A DNA stretch of 64,000 nucleotides, taken from Roseateles saccharophilus (GTDB lineage: Bacteria > Pseudomonadota > Gammaproteobacteria > Burkholderiales > Burkholderiaceae_C). This document shows positions 1 through 9,468 of the stretch, piece by piece. Below the pieces are notes generated by a model. The model had not been told where the DNA came from, ran no database searches, and saw only the letters and a list, made by a program, of their open reading frames with translations. The position numbers and the translations under genes were made by a program. Within the stretch, counting starts at the first letter, position 1; each line of letters begins with the position of its first letter. The DNA is taken from NCBI RefSeq assembly GCF_004342485.1, contig NZ_SMBU01000003.1, forward strand, positions 62,001 to 126,000. Direction: 5' to 3'.

Positions 1-402
1 GTGGACGACATGACGGCACTGGACGCGGTCAAGGTCGGCTTCGTGCAATGCTTGGGCATGATCCCCGGCACCAGCCGCTCAGGCGCCACCATCATCGGCG
101 GCATGCTGCTGGGCCTGTCGCGCAAGGCGGCGACCGACTTCTCCTTCTTCCTGGCCATCCCGACGCTGATCTCGGCCGGCGGCTACAGCCTGTGGAAGGA
201 GCGCCATGCGCTGTCGATGACCGACTTCCCGATGTTCGCCGTCGGCTTCATCGTCAGCTTCCTGGCCGCCTGGGCCTGCGTACGCTGGCTGCTGCGCTAT
301 GTGTCCACCCATACCTTCGTGGCCTTCGCCTGGTATCGCATCGCCTTCGGCATCGTCGTGCTGGCCACGTGGATTACGGGGACCGTCGTCTGGGCGGACT
401 GA
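1..402 (+). CDS. uppP: Undecaprenyl-diphosphatase UppP/BacA, C-terminal part (cut by window start)
   Basis: This is the C-terminal half (about 133 residues) of the membrane phosphatase that recycles undecaprenyl pyrophosphate to the monophosphate carrier used for peptidoglycan. The family motif PGTSRSG is visible near residues 21-27 of the visible part, followed by several hydrophobic membrane segments. Full family members are about 270 residues, so roughly half lies upstream of the window. The GTG at position 1 should not be taken as the true start. The next gene, map, begins 12 bp downstream on the same strand. Confidence 0.9.
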   Translation: MDDMTALDAVKVGFVQCLGMIPGTSRSGATIIGGMLLGLSRKAATDFSFFLAIPTLISAGGYSLWKERHALSMTDFPMFAVGFIVSFLAAWACVRWLLRYVSTHTFVAFAWYRIAFGIVVLATWITGTVVWAD

Positions 403-414
403 GATAATTGGTTG

Positions 415-1236
415 ATGGCCATCACGATCAAGACCGCTGCCGATGTCGAGGGCATGCGCATCGCCGGGCGCCTCGCGTCGGAAGTGCTCGACATGCTCAC
501 GCCCCACGTCAAGCCGGGCGTCACGACCAACGAGCTGGACCGGCTCGCCCATGGCCACATCGTCAACGTGCAGCAGGGCGTTCCCGCGCCGCTGAACTAC
601 TGCCCGCCGGGCTACATCCCCTACCCCAAGTCGATCTGCACCTCGGTCAACAGCCAGGTCTGCCACGGCATCCCGAACGACAAGCCGCTGAAGAACGGCG
701 ACATCGTCAACATCGACGTCACCGTCATCAAGGACGGCTGGCATGGCGACACCAGCCGCATGTTCGTCGTCGGCGAGGGCTCCATCGCGGCAAAGCGGCT
801 GTGCGCCTTCACCTACGAGGCCATGTGGAAGGGCATCGCAAAAGTCCGCCCCGGTGCGCGCCTTGGCGACATCGGCCACGCCATCCAGACCTTCGCCGAA
901 AACGCGGGTTTTTCCATCGTGCGCGAGTTCTGCGGCCACGGCATCGGCCGCGTCTTCCACGAAGAGCCCCAGGTGCTGCACTACGGCCGCCCTGGCACGC
1001 TGGACGAACTCGTGCCCGGCATGATGTTCACGATCGAGCCCATGATCAACGCCGGCCGCCGCGAGATCAAGGAGATGGGCGATGGCTGGACCATCGTGAC
1101 CAAGGACCGCTCGCTGTCGGCCCAGTGGGAGCACACCCTCCTTGTCACCGACACCGGCTACGAGGTGATGACGCTGTCTGCCGGCAGCCCGCCGCCGCCG
1201 GCCTTCATCACGCAGGCCGCAGCGGTAGCCGCCTGA
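415..1236 (+). CDS. map: Methionine aminopeptidase, type I
   Basis: A 273-residue type I methionine aminopeptidase that removes the initiator methionine from nascent proteins in the cytoplasm. The dinuclear metal ligands can be placed: Asp in NIDVTVI, Asp in HGDTSRMF, His in FCGHGIG, Glu in FTIEP and Glu in QWEHT. The ATG at 415 was chosen over an in-frame TTG one codon upstream. The length fits the family (about 260-275), with a short Ala/Pro-rich C-terminal tail. glnD starts 1 bp after the stop, so the two are probably co-transcribed. Confidence 0.95.
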   Translation: MAITIKTAADVEGMRIAGRLASEVLDMLTPHVKPGVTTNELDRLAHGHIVNVQQGVPAPLNYCPPGYIPYPKSICTSVNSQVCHGIPNDKPLKNGDIVNIDVTVIKDGWHGDTSRMFVVGEGSIAAKRLCAFTYEAMWKGIAKVRPGARLGDIGHAIQTFAENAGFSIVREFCGHGIGRVFHEEPQVLHYGRPGTLDELVPGMMFTIEPMINAGRREIKEMGDGWTIVTKDRSLSAQWEHTLLVTDTGYEVMTLSAGSPPPPAFITQAAAVAA

Positions 1237-1237
1237 C

Positions 1238-3826
1238 GTGGCCACCCTTGCCGACCTCCGCCAGCAGTTCAAGGCGGGCAAGCAGGCGCTGATCGACGGC
1301 TTCCTGGCCGCCCGGCCCACACAGGCCGGTGCCCAGACCCTGCTCCGCCGCCTGGCCCGCCATGTCGACGACACGCTGCGCACACTCTGGACCCAGGCCG
1401 GCATGCCCGAGGGCGCCTGCCTCGCGGCCGTCGGCGGCTATGGCCGCGGCGAGCTGTTCCCGCATTCCGACATCGACGTCCTCGTGCTGCTGCCCGACGG
1501 CGTCGAGGCCCATGTGCCCGGCCCGGCCAAGGCGGCCATCGAGGGCTTCATCACGTCCTGCTGGGATGTCGGCCTGGAAATCGGCTCCTCGGTGCGCACG
1601 CTGGGCGAATGCCTGAGCGAGTCGCAGGGCGACGTGACCATCCAGACCGCCCTGCTCGAGGCCCGCGCGCTGGCTGGCGACGCCAAATTGTTTCGCCTGA
1701 TGGCCAAGCGCTTCATGCAGGCGATGGACGCCAGGGCCTTCTTCCGCGCCAAGACGCTGGAGACGGTGCAGCGCCACACCAAGTTCGACGACACGCCCTA
1801 TGCGCTGGAGCCCAACTGCAAGGAGAGCCCCGGCGGTCTGCGCGACCTGCAGATGCTGATGTGGATCGCGCGCGCCGCGGGCCTGGGCAAGACCTGGAAG
1901 GCGCTGGCCCAGGGCGGCCTCATCACGCCGTTCGAGAGCCGCCAGCTGCAGCGCAACGAGGGCCAGCTCAAGCTCATCCGCGCGCGCCTGCATGCGGTGG
2001 CCGGGCGCCGCGAGGACCGCCTCGTCTTCGACCAGCAGACCGCCGTGGCGCAGAGCTTCGGCTTCGTCGCGACCGAATCCGTGCGCGCCTCCGAGCTGCT
2101 GATGCGGCGCTACTACTGGGCCGCCAAGGCGGTCACGCAGCTGCACCAGATCCTGCTGCTGAACCTGGAGGAGCAGATCAACGGCTCGCAGCAGGACCTG
2201 CTGCGCCCGGTCGAGGGCCATCCCGAGTTCCTGGACCGCGGCCGCATGCTGGAGGTCGCGACGGACGACCTCTACCTGCAGGACCCGCACGCCATCCTGC
2301 GCACCTTCCTCGTCTACCAGCAGACGCCCGGCATCAAGGGCCTGTCGGCCAGCACGCTGCGTGCGCTGTACAACGCCCGCGGCCTGATGGACGCCGCCTG
2401 GCGGCGCGACCCCGTCAACCGCGCCACCTTCATGGCCATGCTGCGCCAGCACGAGGGGCAGACGCATGCCTTCAGGCTGATGAACCAGACTTCGGTGCTG
2501 GGCCGCTACCTGTGGGTCTTCCGCGCCATCGTCGGGCAGATGCAGCACGACCTCTTCCACGTCTACACCGTGGACCAGCACATCCTGATGGTGCTGCGCA
2601 ATGTGCGGCGCTTCTTCATCCCCGAGCACGCCCACGAATACCCCTTCTGCTCGCAGCTCGCCGCGCAGTTCGACCAGCCCGAGCTGCTCTACATCGCCGC
2701 CCTCTTCCACGACGTGGCCAAGGGCCGCGGCGGCGACCACTCCGAACTCGGCGCCGTCGAGGTGCGCCGCTTCTGCCGCCAGCACGGCCTGGGCGCGGAC
2801 GACACGGCGATGTGCGGCTTCCTCGTCGAGCACCATCTGACGATGTCGCGCGTCGCGCAGAAGGAGGACCTGGCCGACCCCGAGGTCATTGGCGCCTTCG
2901 CTGCCAAGGTGGGCGACGCGCGCCGCCTCACGGCCCTCTACCTGCTGACCGTGGCCGACATCCGCGGCACCAGCCCCAAGGTCTGGAACGCCTGGAAGGG
3001 CAAGCTGCTGGAGGACCTCTACCGCATCACGCTGCGCGCGCTGGGCGGCGCCAGGATCAACCTCGACGCCGAGATCGAGGCCCGCAAGGCCGACGCCCGC
3101 CAGGACCTGGCCCTGCACTCGCAGTTGCCCGGCACCGAGGAGCCGTTGTGGAAGACGCTGGCCGTCAGCTATTTCGCGCGCCACGACGGCGCCGAACTGG
3201 CCTGGCATGCGCGCTCGCTTTGGCGCCATGTCGAGACCCAGGTGCCGGTCGTGCGCGCCCGCCCCTCGCCCATCGGCGAGGGCCTGCAGGTGCTGGTCTA
3301 TGCGCCCGACCAGCAGGACCTGTTCGCCCGCATCTGCGGTTATTTCGACGGCGCCGGCTTCAGCATCCTCGACGCCAAGGTGCACACGACCCGCAAGGGC
3401 TATGCGCTGGACACCTTCCAGGTCATCCGCCCCGAGGCCGACGTGCATCACCGCGACCTCGTGCCGCTGGTGGAACAGAAGCTCGCCCTCGCGCTGCAGG
3501 CCGACGGGCCGCTGCCCGAGCCGCGGCGCGGGCGGCTGTCGCGGCGCGTCAAGAGCTTTCCCTATATGCCGCGCATCTCGCTGCGGCCCGACGAGCGCGC
3601 CACCGCCTGGCTGCTGACCATCTCCACCAGCGACCGCGCCGGCCTGCTCTACGCCATCGCCCGCGTGCTGGCCCGCCACGGCATCAACCTGCAGCTGGCC
3701 AAGGTGTCGACGCTGGGCGAGCGCGTGGAAGACACCTTCCTGCTCGATGGCCCGGCCCTGCAGCAGAACAAGGCCCAGCTGCAGATCGAGAGCGAGCTGC
3801 TGGACGCCGTCTCCTTGCCTGCATGA
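1238..3826 (+). CDS. glnD: Bifunctional PII uridylyltransferase/uridylyl-removing enzyme GlnD
   Basis: An 862-residue nitrogen-status sensor that uridylylates PII proteins when glutamine is low and de-uridylylates them when it is high. Domains in order: nucleotidyltransferase (GGYGRGELFPHSDIDVLVL near residues 66-84), a helical linker, an HD domain (ALFHDVAKGRGGDHSELG near 488-505), and two C-terminal ACT domains, the last around YAIARVLARHGINLQLAKV. It starts at GTG 1238, directly behind map. Its proximity to the nif block is notable because PII signalling often gates NifA activity, but glnD appears to belong to the chromosomal flank. The stop overlaps the next ATG (ATGA). Confidence 0.95.
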   Translation: MATLADLRQQFKAGKQALIDGFLAARPTQAGAQTLLRRLARHVDDTLRTLWTQAGMPEGACLAAVGGYGRGELFPHSDIDVLVLLPDGVEAHVPGPAKAAIEGFITSCWDVGLEIGSSVRTLGECLSESQGDVTIQTALLEARALAGDAKLFRLMAKRFMQAMDARAFFRAKTLETVQRHTKFDDTPYALEPNCKESPGGLRDLQMLMWIARAAGLGKTWKALAQGGLITPFESRQLQRNEGQLKLIRARLHAVAGRREDRLVFDQQTAVAQSFGFVATESVRASELLMRRYYWAAKAVTQLHQILLLNLEEQINGSQQDLLRPVEGHPEFLDRGRMLEVATDDLYLQDPHAILRTFLVYQQTPGIKGLSASTLRALYNARGLMDAAWRRDPVNRATFMAMLRQHEGQTHAFRLMNQTSVLGRYLWVFRAIVGQMQHDLFHVYTVDQHILMVLRNVRRFFIPEHAHEYPFCSQLAAQFDQPELLYIAALFHDVAKGRGGDHSELGAVEVRRFCRQHGLGADDTAMCGFLVEHHLTMSRVAQKEDLADPEVIGAFAAKVGDARRLTALYLLTVADIRGTSPKVWNAWKGKLLEDLYRITLRALGGARINLDAEIEARKADARQDLALHSQLPGTEEPLWKTLAVSYFARHDGAELAWHARSLWRHVETQVPVVRARPSPIGEGLQVLVYAPDQQDLFARICGYFDGAGFSILDAKVHTTRKGYALDTFQVIRPEADVHHRDLVPLVEQKLALALQADGPLPEPRRGRLSRRVKSFPYMPRISLRPDERATAWLLTISTSDRAGLLYAIARVLARHGINLQLAKVSTLGERVEDTFLLDGPALQQNKAQLQIESELLDAVSLPA

Positions 3827-4878
3827 GCTATACGACCACCATCACCGAGGCGGTCGCCGAGCTCGACCGCTACGACGCCATCATCGACGTGCGCTCGCCC
3901 GCCGAGTTCGCGGAAGACCACATGCCCGGCGCGCTGAACTGGCCGGTGCTGGACGACCAGGAGCGCCACGACGTGGGCCTGCTCTACGCCAGCTCGCCCT
4001 TCGAGGCCCGCAAGCTCGGCTCCGCCCTCGTCGCACGCAACATCGCCCGCCACATCGAAGCCAGCACCAGCGGCCTGCCCAAGACCTGGCGCCCGCTGGT
4101 GTACTGCTGGCGCGGCGGCCAGCGCTCCGGGTCGATGCACTGGTTCCTCGGCCAGATCGGCTTTCGCTCGCGCCAGCTGACCGGCGGCTACAAGGCCTAC
4201 CGCGCCCGCGTCCGCGACGACCTCGCCGCCCTGCCCGCCGGCTTCAGCTGGCAGGTGCTGTGCGGGCGCACCGGCAGCGGCAAGACGCGGCTGCTGCACG
4301 CACTCGCTCTGGAGGGCGCCCAGGTGCTGGACCTCGAAGCCCTGGCCGCGCATCGCGGCTCCGTGCTCGGCGCCCTGCCCGACGCCCCCCAGCCCAGCCA
4401 GAAGGCCTTCGACAGCCAGCTGTGGGCGGCGCTGCGCGCGCTGGACCCGGCGCGGCCCGTCTTCGTCGAAAGCGAGAGCCGCAAGATCGGCCGCATCGCC
4501 GTGCCCGAGGCCCTGCTCGCGGCCATGCGCGGCGAGCGGGGCCTCTGCATCTGGATCGAGATGCCCGAGGCGGCCCGTGTCGAGCTGCTGCTGCAGGACT
4601 ACGGCCACTTCGGCACCGACCCCGACACCTTCTGCAGCGCGCTGGACGGCCTCGTCGAGCTGCGCGGCCATGCCCGCGTCGCCGCCTGGCAGGCCCAGGC
4701 CCGCAGCGGCGACTGGGCCGGCGTGTTCGCGGCGCTGATGCGCGAGCACTACGACCCCGGCTACGAGCGCTCGTTGCGCGGCCATTTCCCGGCGCTCGCA
4801 CGGGCCCGCCATCTGCCCGTCGATTCCGCCGACGCCCGGACGTTGAAAGCCGCCGCCCAGGCCCTACTGCAGGGCTGA
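3823..4878 (+). CDS. mnmH: tRNA 2-selenouridine synthase
   Basis: A 351-residue SelU/YbbB protein that replaces the sulfur of 2-thiouridine in tRNA wobble positions with selenium, using selenophosphate. The N-terminal rhodanese domain carries the catalytic Cys in VYCWRGGQRSGSM (around residue 90), and a P-loop GRTGSGKT follows near residue 148, the usual two-part layout. The start ATG overlaps the glnD stop by 4 bp, indicating translational coupling. Its length matches the family (about 350-370). Confidence 0.9.
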   Translation: MSYTTTITEAVAELDRYDAIIDVRSPAEFAEDHMPGALNWPVLDDQERHDVGLLYASSPFEARKLGSALVARNIARHIEASTSGLPKTWRPLVYCWRGGQRSGSMHWFLGQIGFRSRQLTGGYKAYRARVRDDLAALPAGFSWQVLCGRTGSGKTRLLHALALEGAQVLDLEALAAHRGSVLGALPDAPQPSQKAFDSQLWAALRALDPARPVFVESESRKIGRIAVPEALLAAMRGERGLCIWIEMPEAARVELLLQDYGHFGTDPDTFCSALDGLVELRGHARVAAWQAQARSGDWAGVFAALMREHYDPGYERSLRGHFPALARARHLPVDSADARTLKAAAQALLQG

Positions 4879-4952
4879 TCCCCCCTGCGGCCTCGCAGGA
4901 GCTTGAGCCTCGTCAAGCCCGCGCCGCCGCGCTGCGGCGACACTGGCGTGCT

Positions 4953-5747
4953 ATGCCCCATCGTTTCACTGAACAGGCGCTGCGCGAGTCGCAGGCCTTC
5001 GGCGTGCGGCCCATTCCGCTGCTACGGCCGCTGGGCTGGCTGGCGCGCGGCTGGCAGGACCTCTGGCAGATGCCGCTGGTCTCCCTCGCTCAGGGCGCGC
5101 TGATGGCGGCCTTCGGCGCGCTGCTGTGGTGGTGGGCGCGCGAACGCTTCTGGCTGCTGTCGGGCGCCTTCAGCGGCTTCCTGCTCGTCGCACCCGTGCT
5201 GGCCACGGGCTTCTATGCCTGCAGCCGCGAGCTCGACCTCGGCGGCCGGCCCGGCTGGCACACGCTGCGCGCGGCCTGGCGTCCACGTGACGGCCGCCTC
5301 ATCGTCTTCGGCGTGCTGCTGGCCTTCGCCGGCACCGGCTGGGTGATGAGCTCCGCCAGCCTGATCGCCGGCTTCGCGCCTACGCCCGTGCGCACGCCGC
5401 ACGACTTCCTCGTCCTCATCGTGCTGAACGACGGCTCCCACCTCTTCGAACTCTGGCTCGCGCTGGGCGCCGTGCTGGCCGCGCCGGTGTTCGCGTCCAG
5501 CGTCGTCGCCATCCCGGCGCTGCTGGACCAGCCGCAGACCAAGCTCGGCGTCTTCGGCGCCGTGCTGACGAGCTGGCGCGTCGTGCTGGAGCACCCGGCC
5601 CCCATCGCGCTGTGGGCCGCGCTGCTGATGGGGCTGACGCTGGCAGGCATGGCCTCGGCCCTGCTCGGCCTCGTCGTCGTGCTGCCCTGGCTGGGCCACG
5701 CCAGCTGGCATGCCTACCGCGACCTCGTGACGCGCCGCCAGGACTAG
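4953..5747 (+). CDS. DUF2189-type integral membrane protein
   Basis: A 264-residue hydrophobic protein with about six membrane spans (for example LVSLAQGALMAAFGALLWWW and SALLGLVVVLPWLGHASWHA). The N-terminal pattern (GVRPIPLLRPLGWLARGWQDLW) and overall shape match the DUF2189 family of small proteobacterial membrane proteins of unknown role. The ATG at 4953 is the first methionine after a 74-bp gap from mnmH. The next gene starts 4 bp downstream. No function can be assigned. Confidence 0.75.
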   Translation: MPHRFTEQALRESQAFGVRPIPLLRPLGWLARGWQDLWQMPLVSLAQGALMAAFGALLWWWARERFWLLSGAFSGFLLVAPVLATGFYACSRELDLGGRPGWHTLRAAWRPRDGRLIVFGVLLAFAGTGWVMSSASLIAGFAPTPVRTPHDFLVLIVLNDGSHLFELWLALGAVLAAPVFASSVVAIPALLDQPQTKLGVFGAVLTSWRVVLEHPAPIALWAALLMGLTLAGMASALLGLVVVLPWLGHASWHAYRDLVTRRQD

Positions 5748-5751
5748 CGCG

Positions 5752-5970
5752 ATGTTTGGCTACACGGAAGCGCAGATCGCCCAGTTCGGCCTGACCTTCG
5801 GGGTCGGGGCCTTCATGCTCTACATGGTCTTCATCATCCTGCAGCTGGCGCGGGAGTCCAAGGCCGGGCGCTTCGGCACCTTCGTGCTGCTGCTGGGCCT
5901 GGGCTTCGGCCTGGTCGGCTTCGCGGCCAAGGGCGTCATCAAGTTCTTCCTGGCGGGCCACATCGGATGA
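5752..5970 (+). CDS. DUF2788 small membrane protein
   Basis: A 72-residue protein with two predicted membrane helices (LTFGVGAFMLYMVFIILQLA, then a Gly-rich second helix ending KGVIKFFLAGHIG). Size and sequence match the DUF2788 family of small inner-membrane proteins of unknown function found in beta- and gammaproteobacteria. It lies 4 bp after the previous gene and overlaps the following one by 4 bp, so all three are probably one transcript. Confidence 0.8.
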   Translation: MFGYTEAQIAQFGLTFGVGAFMLYMVFIILQLARESKAGRFGTFVLLLGLGFGLVGFAAKGVIKFFLAGHIG

Positions 5971-6590
5971 AAGACGCCGCAGCACGCATCAGCCGCAGCT
6001 TCCGCCACAGCCGGCTGGAGGATGTTCAGGCCCTGCTGACCGGCACGCTGTTCGCGGCCCTGGGCGTGGCGCTGTTCAAGCAAGCCGGCATGCTCAGCGG
6101 CGGCACGGTGGGCATCGCCTTCCTCGGCCACTACGCCAGCGGCTGGCCCTTCGGCGCGCTGTTCTTCGCCATCAACCTGCCCTTCTACGGTCTGGCCTGG
6201 CGGCGCATGGGCCGGGCCTTCACGGTCAAGACCGTCATCGCCGTCACGCTGATGGCGGCCCTGTCCGAGGCCCTGCCGCACTGGCTCAGCATCAACACGC
6301 TGAACCCGCTGTTCGCGGCGGTGGGCGGCGGCCTGCTGATCGGCGCCGGCATGCTGATCCTGTTCCGCCACCGCGCCTCGCTCGGCGGGCTGAACGTGCT
6401 GGTGCTGTGGCTGCAGGAGACGCGCGGCTGGCGCGCCGGCTATATGCAGGCTGGCCTGGACGCGGCCATCCTGCTCGCCGGCCTGCCCTGGGTGCCCTGG
6501 CCGCGCATCGCGCTGTCGCTGCTCGGCATGGCGGCCATCAACGCGGCCCTGGCCATCAACCACCGGCCCGGCCGCTACATGGCGACCTGA
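5967..6590 (+). CDS. YitT-family membrane protein
   Basis: A 207-residue integral membrane protein with five or six hydrophobic segments and the Gly-rich pattern of the YitT/DUF161 family (MLSGGTVGIAFL, GGGLLIGAGMLILFRHRASLGG). The physiological substrate of the family is not established. The start overlaps the DUF2788 gene by 4 bp. It ends back-to-back with the convergent prohibitin-like gene, leaving no intergenic bases. Confidence 0.8.
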   Translation: MKDAAARISRSFRHSRLEDVQALLTGTLFAALGVALFKQAGMLSGGTVGIAFLGHYASGWPFGALFFAINLPFYGLAWRRMGRAFTVKTVIAVTLMAALSEALPHWLSINTLNPLFAAVGGGLLIGAGMLILFRHRASLGGLNVLVLWLQETRGWRAGYMQAGLDAAILLAGLPWVPWPRIALSLLGMAAINAALAINHRPGRYMAT

Positions 6591-7427
6591 TCACTTCGCC
6601 GCAGCGGCGGCGGCGATGCCGATCAGCGGCACCTGGCCATAGGTGGTCGTCGGCAGCACGCCATTCCACTTGGCGATGGCCGCGCGCTGGTTCTCGACCT
6701 CGCGCAGCTTCAGCAGCTCGGGCGTGACCTGGGCGCGCTGCAGGGCCAGCGACTCGGCCTCGGCCTTGGCCTGCGTCACCTTCTGCTCGGCCTCGACGCG
6801 GATGCGCAGCAGGTCGCGCTCGGCGCGCAGCTTGTCCTGCTCGGCGCCGACCTTGGCCTCGATGGCCTTGGAGAAGCTGTCGGAGAAGCGGAAGTTGACG
6901 ATGGCGAACTCGTCCAACACCAGGCCGTGGCGCTGCATCTTCTCGCGCAGCAGCGAGGCGATGCCCTCGCGCACGTCGGTGCGCCGCGTGATCAGTTCCT
7001 CGGCCGTGAAGCGGGCGGTGACGGCCTTCATGGACTCCTGCGCGGCGGGCAGGATGATGCGGTCCGCGATCACCTCGGTGCTGGGGCCGATGGCCTTGAA
7101 GGCCTGGGCCACCTGATGCGGCTCCAGGTGGTAGTTGATAGCCACGCGCGTGTGCACGGCCTGCAGGTCCTTGGACGCCGCATCGCCCTCGCCCTCGCTC
7201 TTCTGCACGCGCGTCTCGAGCAGGTGGATGCTCTGGGCCAGCGGGAAGCGCAGGTGTATGCCTTCGTCCAGCACGTCGTCCGAAGGCTTGCCGAAGGTCG
7301 TCATCACGCCGCGCGTGCCGGCCGGCACGATGCCGTAAGGCGCCAGCAGCCACAGCACGCCGATCGCCACGACGATCTGGATCAGACGCAAAAGACCGCT
7401 GGGAAAGCGGTTGGACTCGAAGCTCAT
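6591..7427 (-). CDS. Prohibitin/SPFH-domain membrane protein
   Basis: A 278-residue SPFH (band 7) protein. One N-terminal membrane helix (LIQIVVAIGVLWLLAPYGIV) is followed by the SPFH domain and a long coiled-coil region rich in Ala, Glu and Lys (KAIEAKVGAEQDKLRAERDL). Such proteins form membrane-associated ring assemblies linked to quality control and lipid microdomains. The start at 7427 (MSFESNRFP) is preceded by a GGAGACC ribosome-binding site. An in-frame extension upstream was not used because it lacks such a site and adds a low-complexity leader. Confidence 0.85.
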   Translation of the reverse strand: MSFESNRFPSGLLRLIQIVVAIGVLWLLAPYGIVPAGTRGVMTTFGKPSDDVLDEGIHLRFPLAQSIHLLETRVQKSEGEGDAASKDLQAVHTRVAINYHLEPHQVAQAFKAIGPSTEVIADRIILPAAQESMKAVTARFTAEELITRRTDVREGIASLLREKMQRHGLVLDEFAIVNFRFSDSFSKAIEAKVGAEQDKLRAERDLLRIRVEAEQKVTQAKAEAESLALQRAQVTPELLKLREVENQRAAIAKWNGVLPTTTYGQVPLIGIAAAAAAK

Positions 7428-7506
7428 CAAGGTCTCCCTGCCGTTACCGGCCCTGCCCGGGCTCGACGGCCCGTGGTGCCGGACTGTGCCAGCAAAAGGA
7501 GGCAGC

Positions 7507-8085
7507 TCAGCGCAGATCGCCTGCCAGGCTGGCCAGCGTCTCCGGCGCGATCTGCAGATGCGCCGGGTAGTGGGTGTGATCGCAGCCCAGCTTGACACCC
7601 GCACCGGCCTTCACGGCCTCGCACATCGCCGCGCTCAGCTCGAAGCGCACGAAGTGCACGGCCGAGGTCTTCTCGTCGTTCTCGCGGTCCAGGTCCTCGT
7701 CGGCGATCGCATAGACGCGCGGCTGCCCCTCGACCTCGACGAAGAGCCTGTCCTCGACGCCGATCAGCCGCGCCAGCTCGCGCCGGCGTTCGTTGGGGTC
7801 GGGGTATTCGATCAGCAGCGTGGCCTTCCAGTTCGCGCCGTCGGGCACGAGAGGCAGGTAGGCGTCGATCTCGCCCTGGATGCCCTCCTCCTCGAAGATC
7901 TTCTCGATGCGCAGCATCTCCTGGATCTGGTGCCGAACAGTGCGCTCGTCCTCGAACTGCAGGTTCAAGTGCTCGCCCAGGCGCACGCTGCGCAGGCGGC
8001 GATGGGCGACTATCGAAGCCTTCTCGGTCTTGCGAAAACGCGAGTAGGCCTCCAGCGTCATCAGGGTGTCGGGGGTGATGGTCAT
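7507..8085 (-). CDS. DUF3501 family protein of the rubrerythrin operon
   Basis: A 192-residue protein matching DUF3501, which is usually encoded beside rubrerythrin and HdrD-like iron-sulfur proteins in proteobacteria. No catalytic motif is evident. Charged N-terminal helices (MTITPDTLMTLEAYSRFRKT) precede a mixed alpha/beta region. Its ATG overlaps the stop of the upstream iron-sulfur gene by 4 bp, so it is the third gene of that operon. An oxidative-stress role is inferred from neighbours only. Confidence 0.8.
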   Translation of the reverse strand: MTITPDTLMTLEAYSRFRKTEKASIVAHRRLRSVRLGEHLNLQFEDERTVRHQIQEMLRIEKIFEEEGIQGEIDAYLPLVPDGANWKATLLIEYPDPNERRRELARLIGVEDRLFVEVEGQPRVYAIADEDLDRENDEKTSAVHFVRFELSAAMCEAVKAGAGVKLGCDHTHYPAHLQIAPETLASLAGDLR

Positions 8086-9428
8086 GGGATTCCGTAGGCG
8101 GTGCGCAGCAGCGTCAGCGGGTGGGCCAGGGCCTTGGCCGGCGTGCCCGCCTCGGCCATGCCCTGGGCGATGTGGTGACCGGCGAGCGCGCAGTCGCTGC
8201 TGATGAAGTCGGGCTCGTCCTTGGCCATGGCCTTGAACACCGGCTTGCCGATCTTCATCGCGACCGGATGGGTGGGCGTCTTCACGCCGTAGGTGCCGGC
8301 ATGGCCCGAGCAGCGCTCGACGGTGCTGAGCCTGAGCTCCACGCTCTGGCCGATGAGCTTGAACATCTCCTCGGTCTTGCGGCCGATCTTCTGCACGCGG
8401 CCGTGACAGGGCACGTGGTAGCTGACCTTGCCCAGGGCCTGCTTGAAGTCCGTCCTGAGCAGGCCGTCCTTGTGGCGGGCGACGAGGTATTCGAACGGGT
8501 CCCACATCGCGTCCTGCACCAGCCTGACCGCCTCCTCGTCGGGGAACATCAGCGGCAGCTCCTGCTTGAACATCAGCGTGCAGCTCGGGATGACCGACAG
8601 GATCGCGAAGCCGTCCTTGGCATAGGGCGCCAGCACGGCGATGTTGGCCGTCTTGTGCTTCTCCACCGTCTCCAGGTCGCCCAGCTCCAGCTTGGGCATG
8701 CCGCAGCAGGCCTCCTTTTCGACGATGACGTAGGGGATGGCGTTGTGCTCCAGCACCTTGAGCAGGTCGAAGCCGATGCCGGGCTCGTTGTAGTTGACGT
8801 AGCAGGTCGAGAAGATCGCCACCTTGCCCGGCGTGCGCTCGCCGTTGGTGACGACCTGGGACTGCGACTTGGGCGCGCTCCAGCGGAAGCGCTGCAGCGC
8901 CAGCGCGGGCAGCCAGGCGTCGGGGTGCACGCCGAGCTGGCGGTCCAGCACGCGGCGCGCCAGCTTCGTGCGGTTCACCGCATTGACCACCTGCACGACG
9001 ACCGGAATGCCCGCGAACTGGCCGTGCACGTCGGTCGAAGCCAGGAAGCGCTCGCCGGCCCCCACCTCGCCCTTGCGGTACTTGATCGCCTTGGCCCGCA
9101 GCATCGTGTGCGGGAAGTCGAGGTTCCACACGTGCGGCGGCACATAGGGGCACTTGGTCATGTAGCAGAGGTCGCACAGATAGCACTGGTCGACGACCTT
9201 CCAGAAGTCCGCCTTGTCCACGCCATCCAGCTCGCCGGTCCTGCCCTCGTCGACAAGGTCGAACAGCGTCGGGAAGCTCTGGCACAGGCCGACGCAGCGC
9301 CGGCAGCCATGGCAAATGTTGAAGATGCGCTCCATCTCGTGGAGGCAGGCCTCTTCGTCGTTGAACTCCGGGCTCTTCCAGTCGAGCGCGTGCCGCGTGG
9401 GCGCCTCGAGATTGCCTTCGCGAGTCAT
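8082..9428 (-). CDS. Heterodisulfide-reductase/GlpC-like iron-sulfur protein
   Basis: A 448-residue protein with two N-terminal 4Fe-4S motifs (CHGCRRCVGLCQSFP around residues 39-53 and CYLCDLCYMTKCP around 82-94) and Cys-rich C-terminal CCG-type segments (EKEACCGMPKLEL, HVPCHGRVQKIGR, ERCSGHAGTYG), as in GlpC/HdrD proteins. The partner and substrate are unknown. Conserved linkage to rubrerythrin upstream and DUF3501 downstream suggests electron transfer in peroxide or oxygen detoxification (inference). Confidence 0.85.
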   Translation of the reverse strand: MTREGNLEAPTRHALDWKSPEFNDEEACLHEMERIFNICHGCRRCVGLCQSFPTLFDLVDEGRTGELDGVDKADFWKVVDQCYLCDLCYMTKCPYVPPHVWNLDFPHTMLRAKAIKYRKGEVGAGERFLASTDVHGQFAGIPVVVQVVNAVNRTKLARRVLDRQLGVHPDAWLPALALQRFRWSAPKSQSQVVTNGERTPGKVAIFSTCYVNYNEPGIGFDLLKVLEHNAIPYVIVEKEACCGMPKLELGDLETVEKHKTANIAVLAPYAKDGFAILSVIPSCTLMFKQELPLMFPDEEAVRLVQDAMWDPFEYLVARHKDGLLRTDFKQALGKVSYHVPCHGRVQKIGRKTEEMFKLIGQSVELRLSTVERCSGHAGTYGVKTPTHPVAMKIGKPVFKAMAKDEPDFISSDCALAGHHIAQGMAEAGTPAKALAHPLTLLRTAYGIP

Positions 9429-9432
9429 GATG

Positions 9433-9456
9433 AAAAAGGGCCGCGTTCAGCGGCCC
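9433..9456 (-). terminator. Rho-independent terminator after the rubrerythrin gene
   Basis: On the minus strand, the 7-bp GGGCCGC/GCGGCCC stem with loop TGAAC is followed immediately by five T. It lies between the rubrerythrin stop and the start of the HdrD-like gene, so it probably limits rather than abolishes read-through into that gene. Confidence 0.7.
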
Positions 9457-9468
9457 CGCAATGGTGTG

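Noticed and set aside
1208-3679. Very long minus-strand open frames opposite glnD and many other genes
   Set aside because: High-GC codon bias opens antisense frames. The plus-strand products have clear families and motifs, the antisense ones do not.
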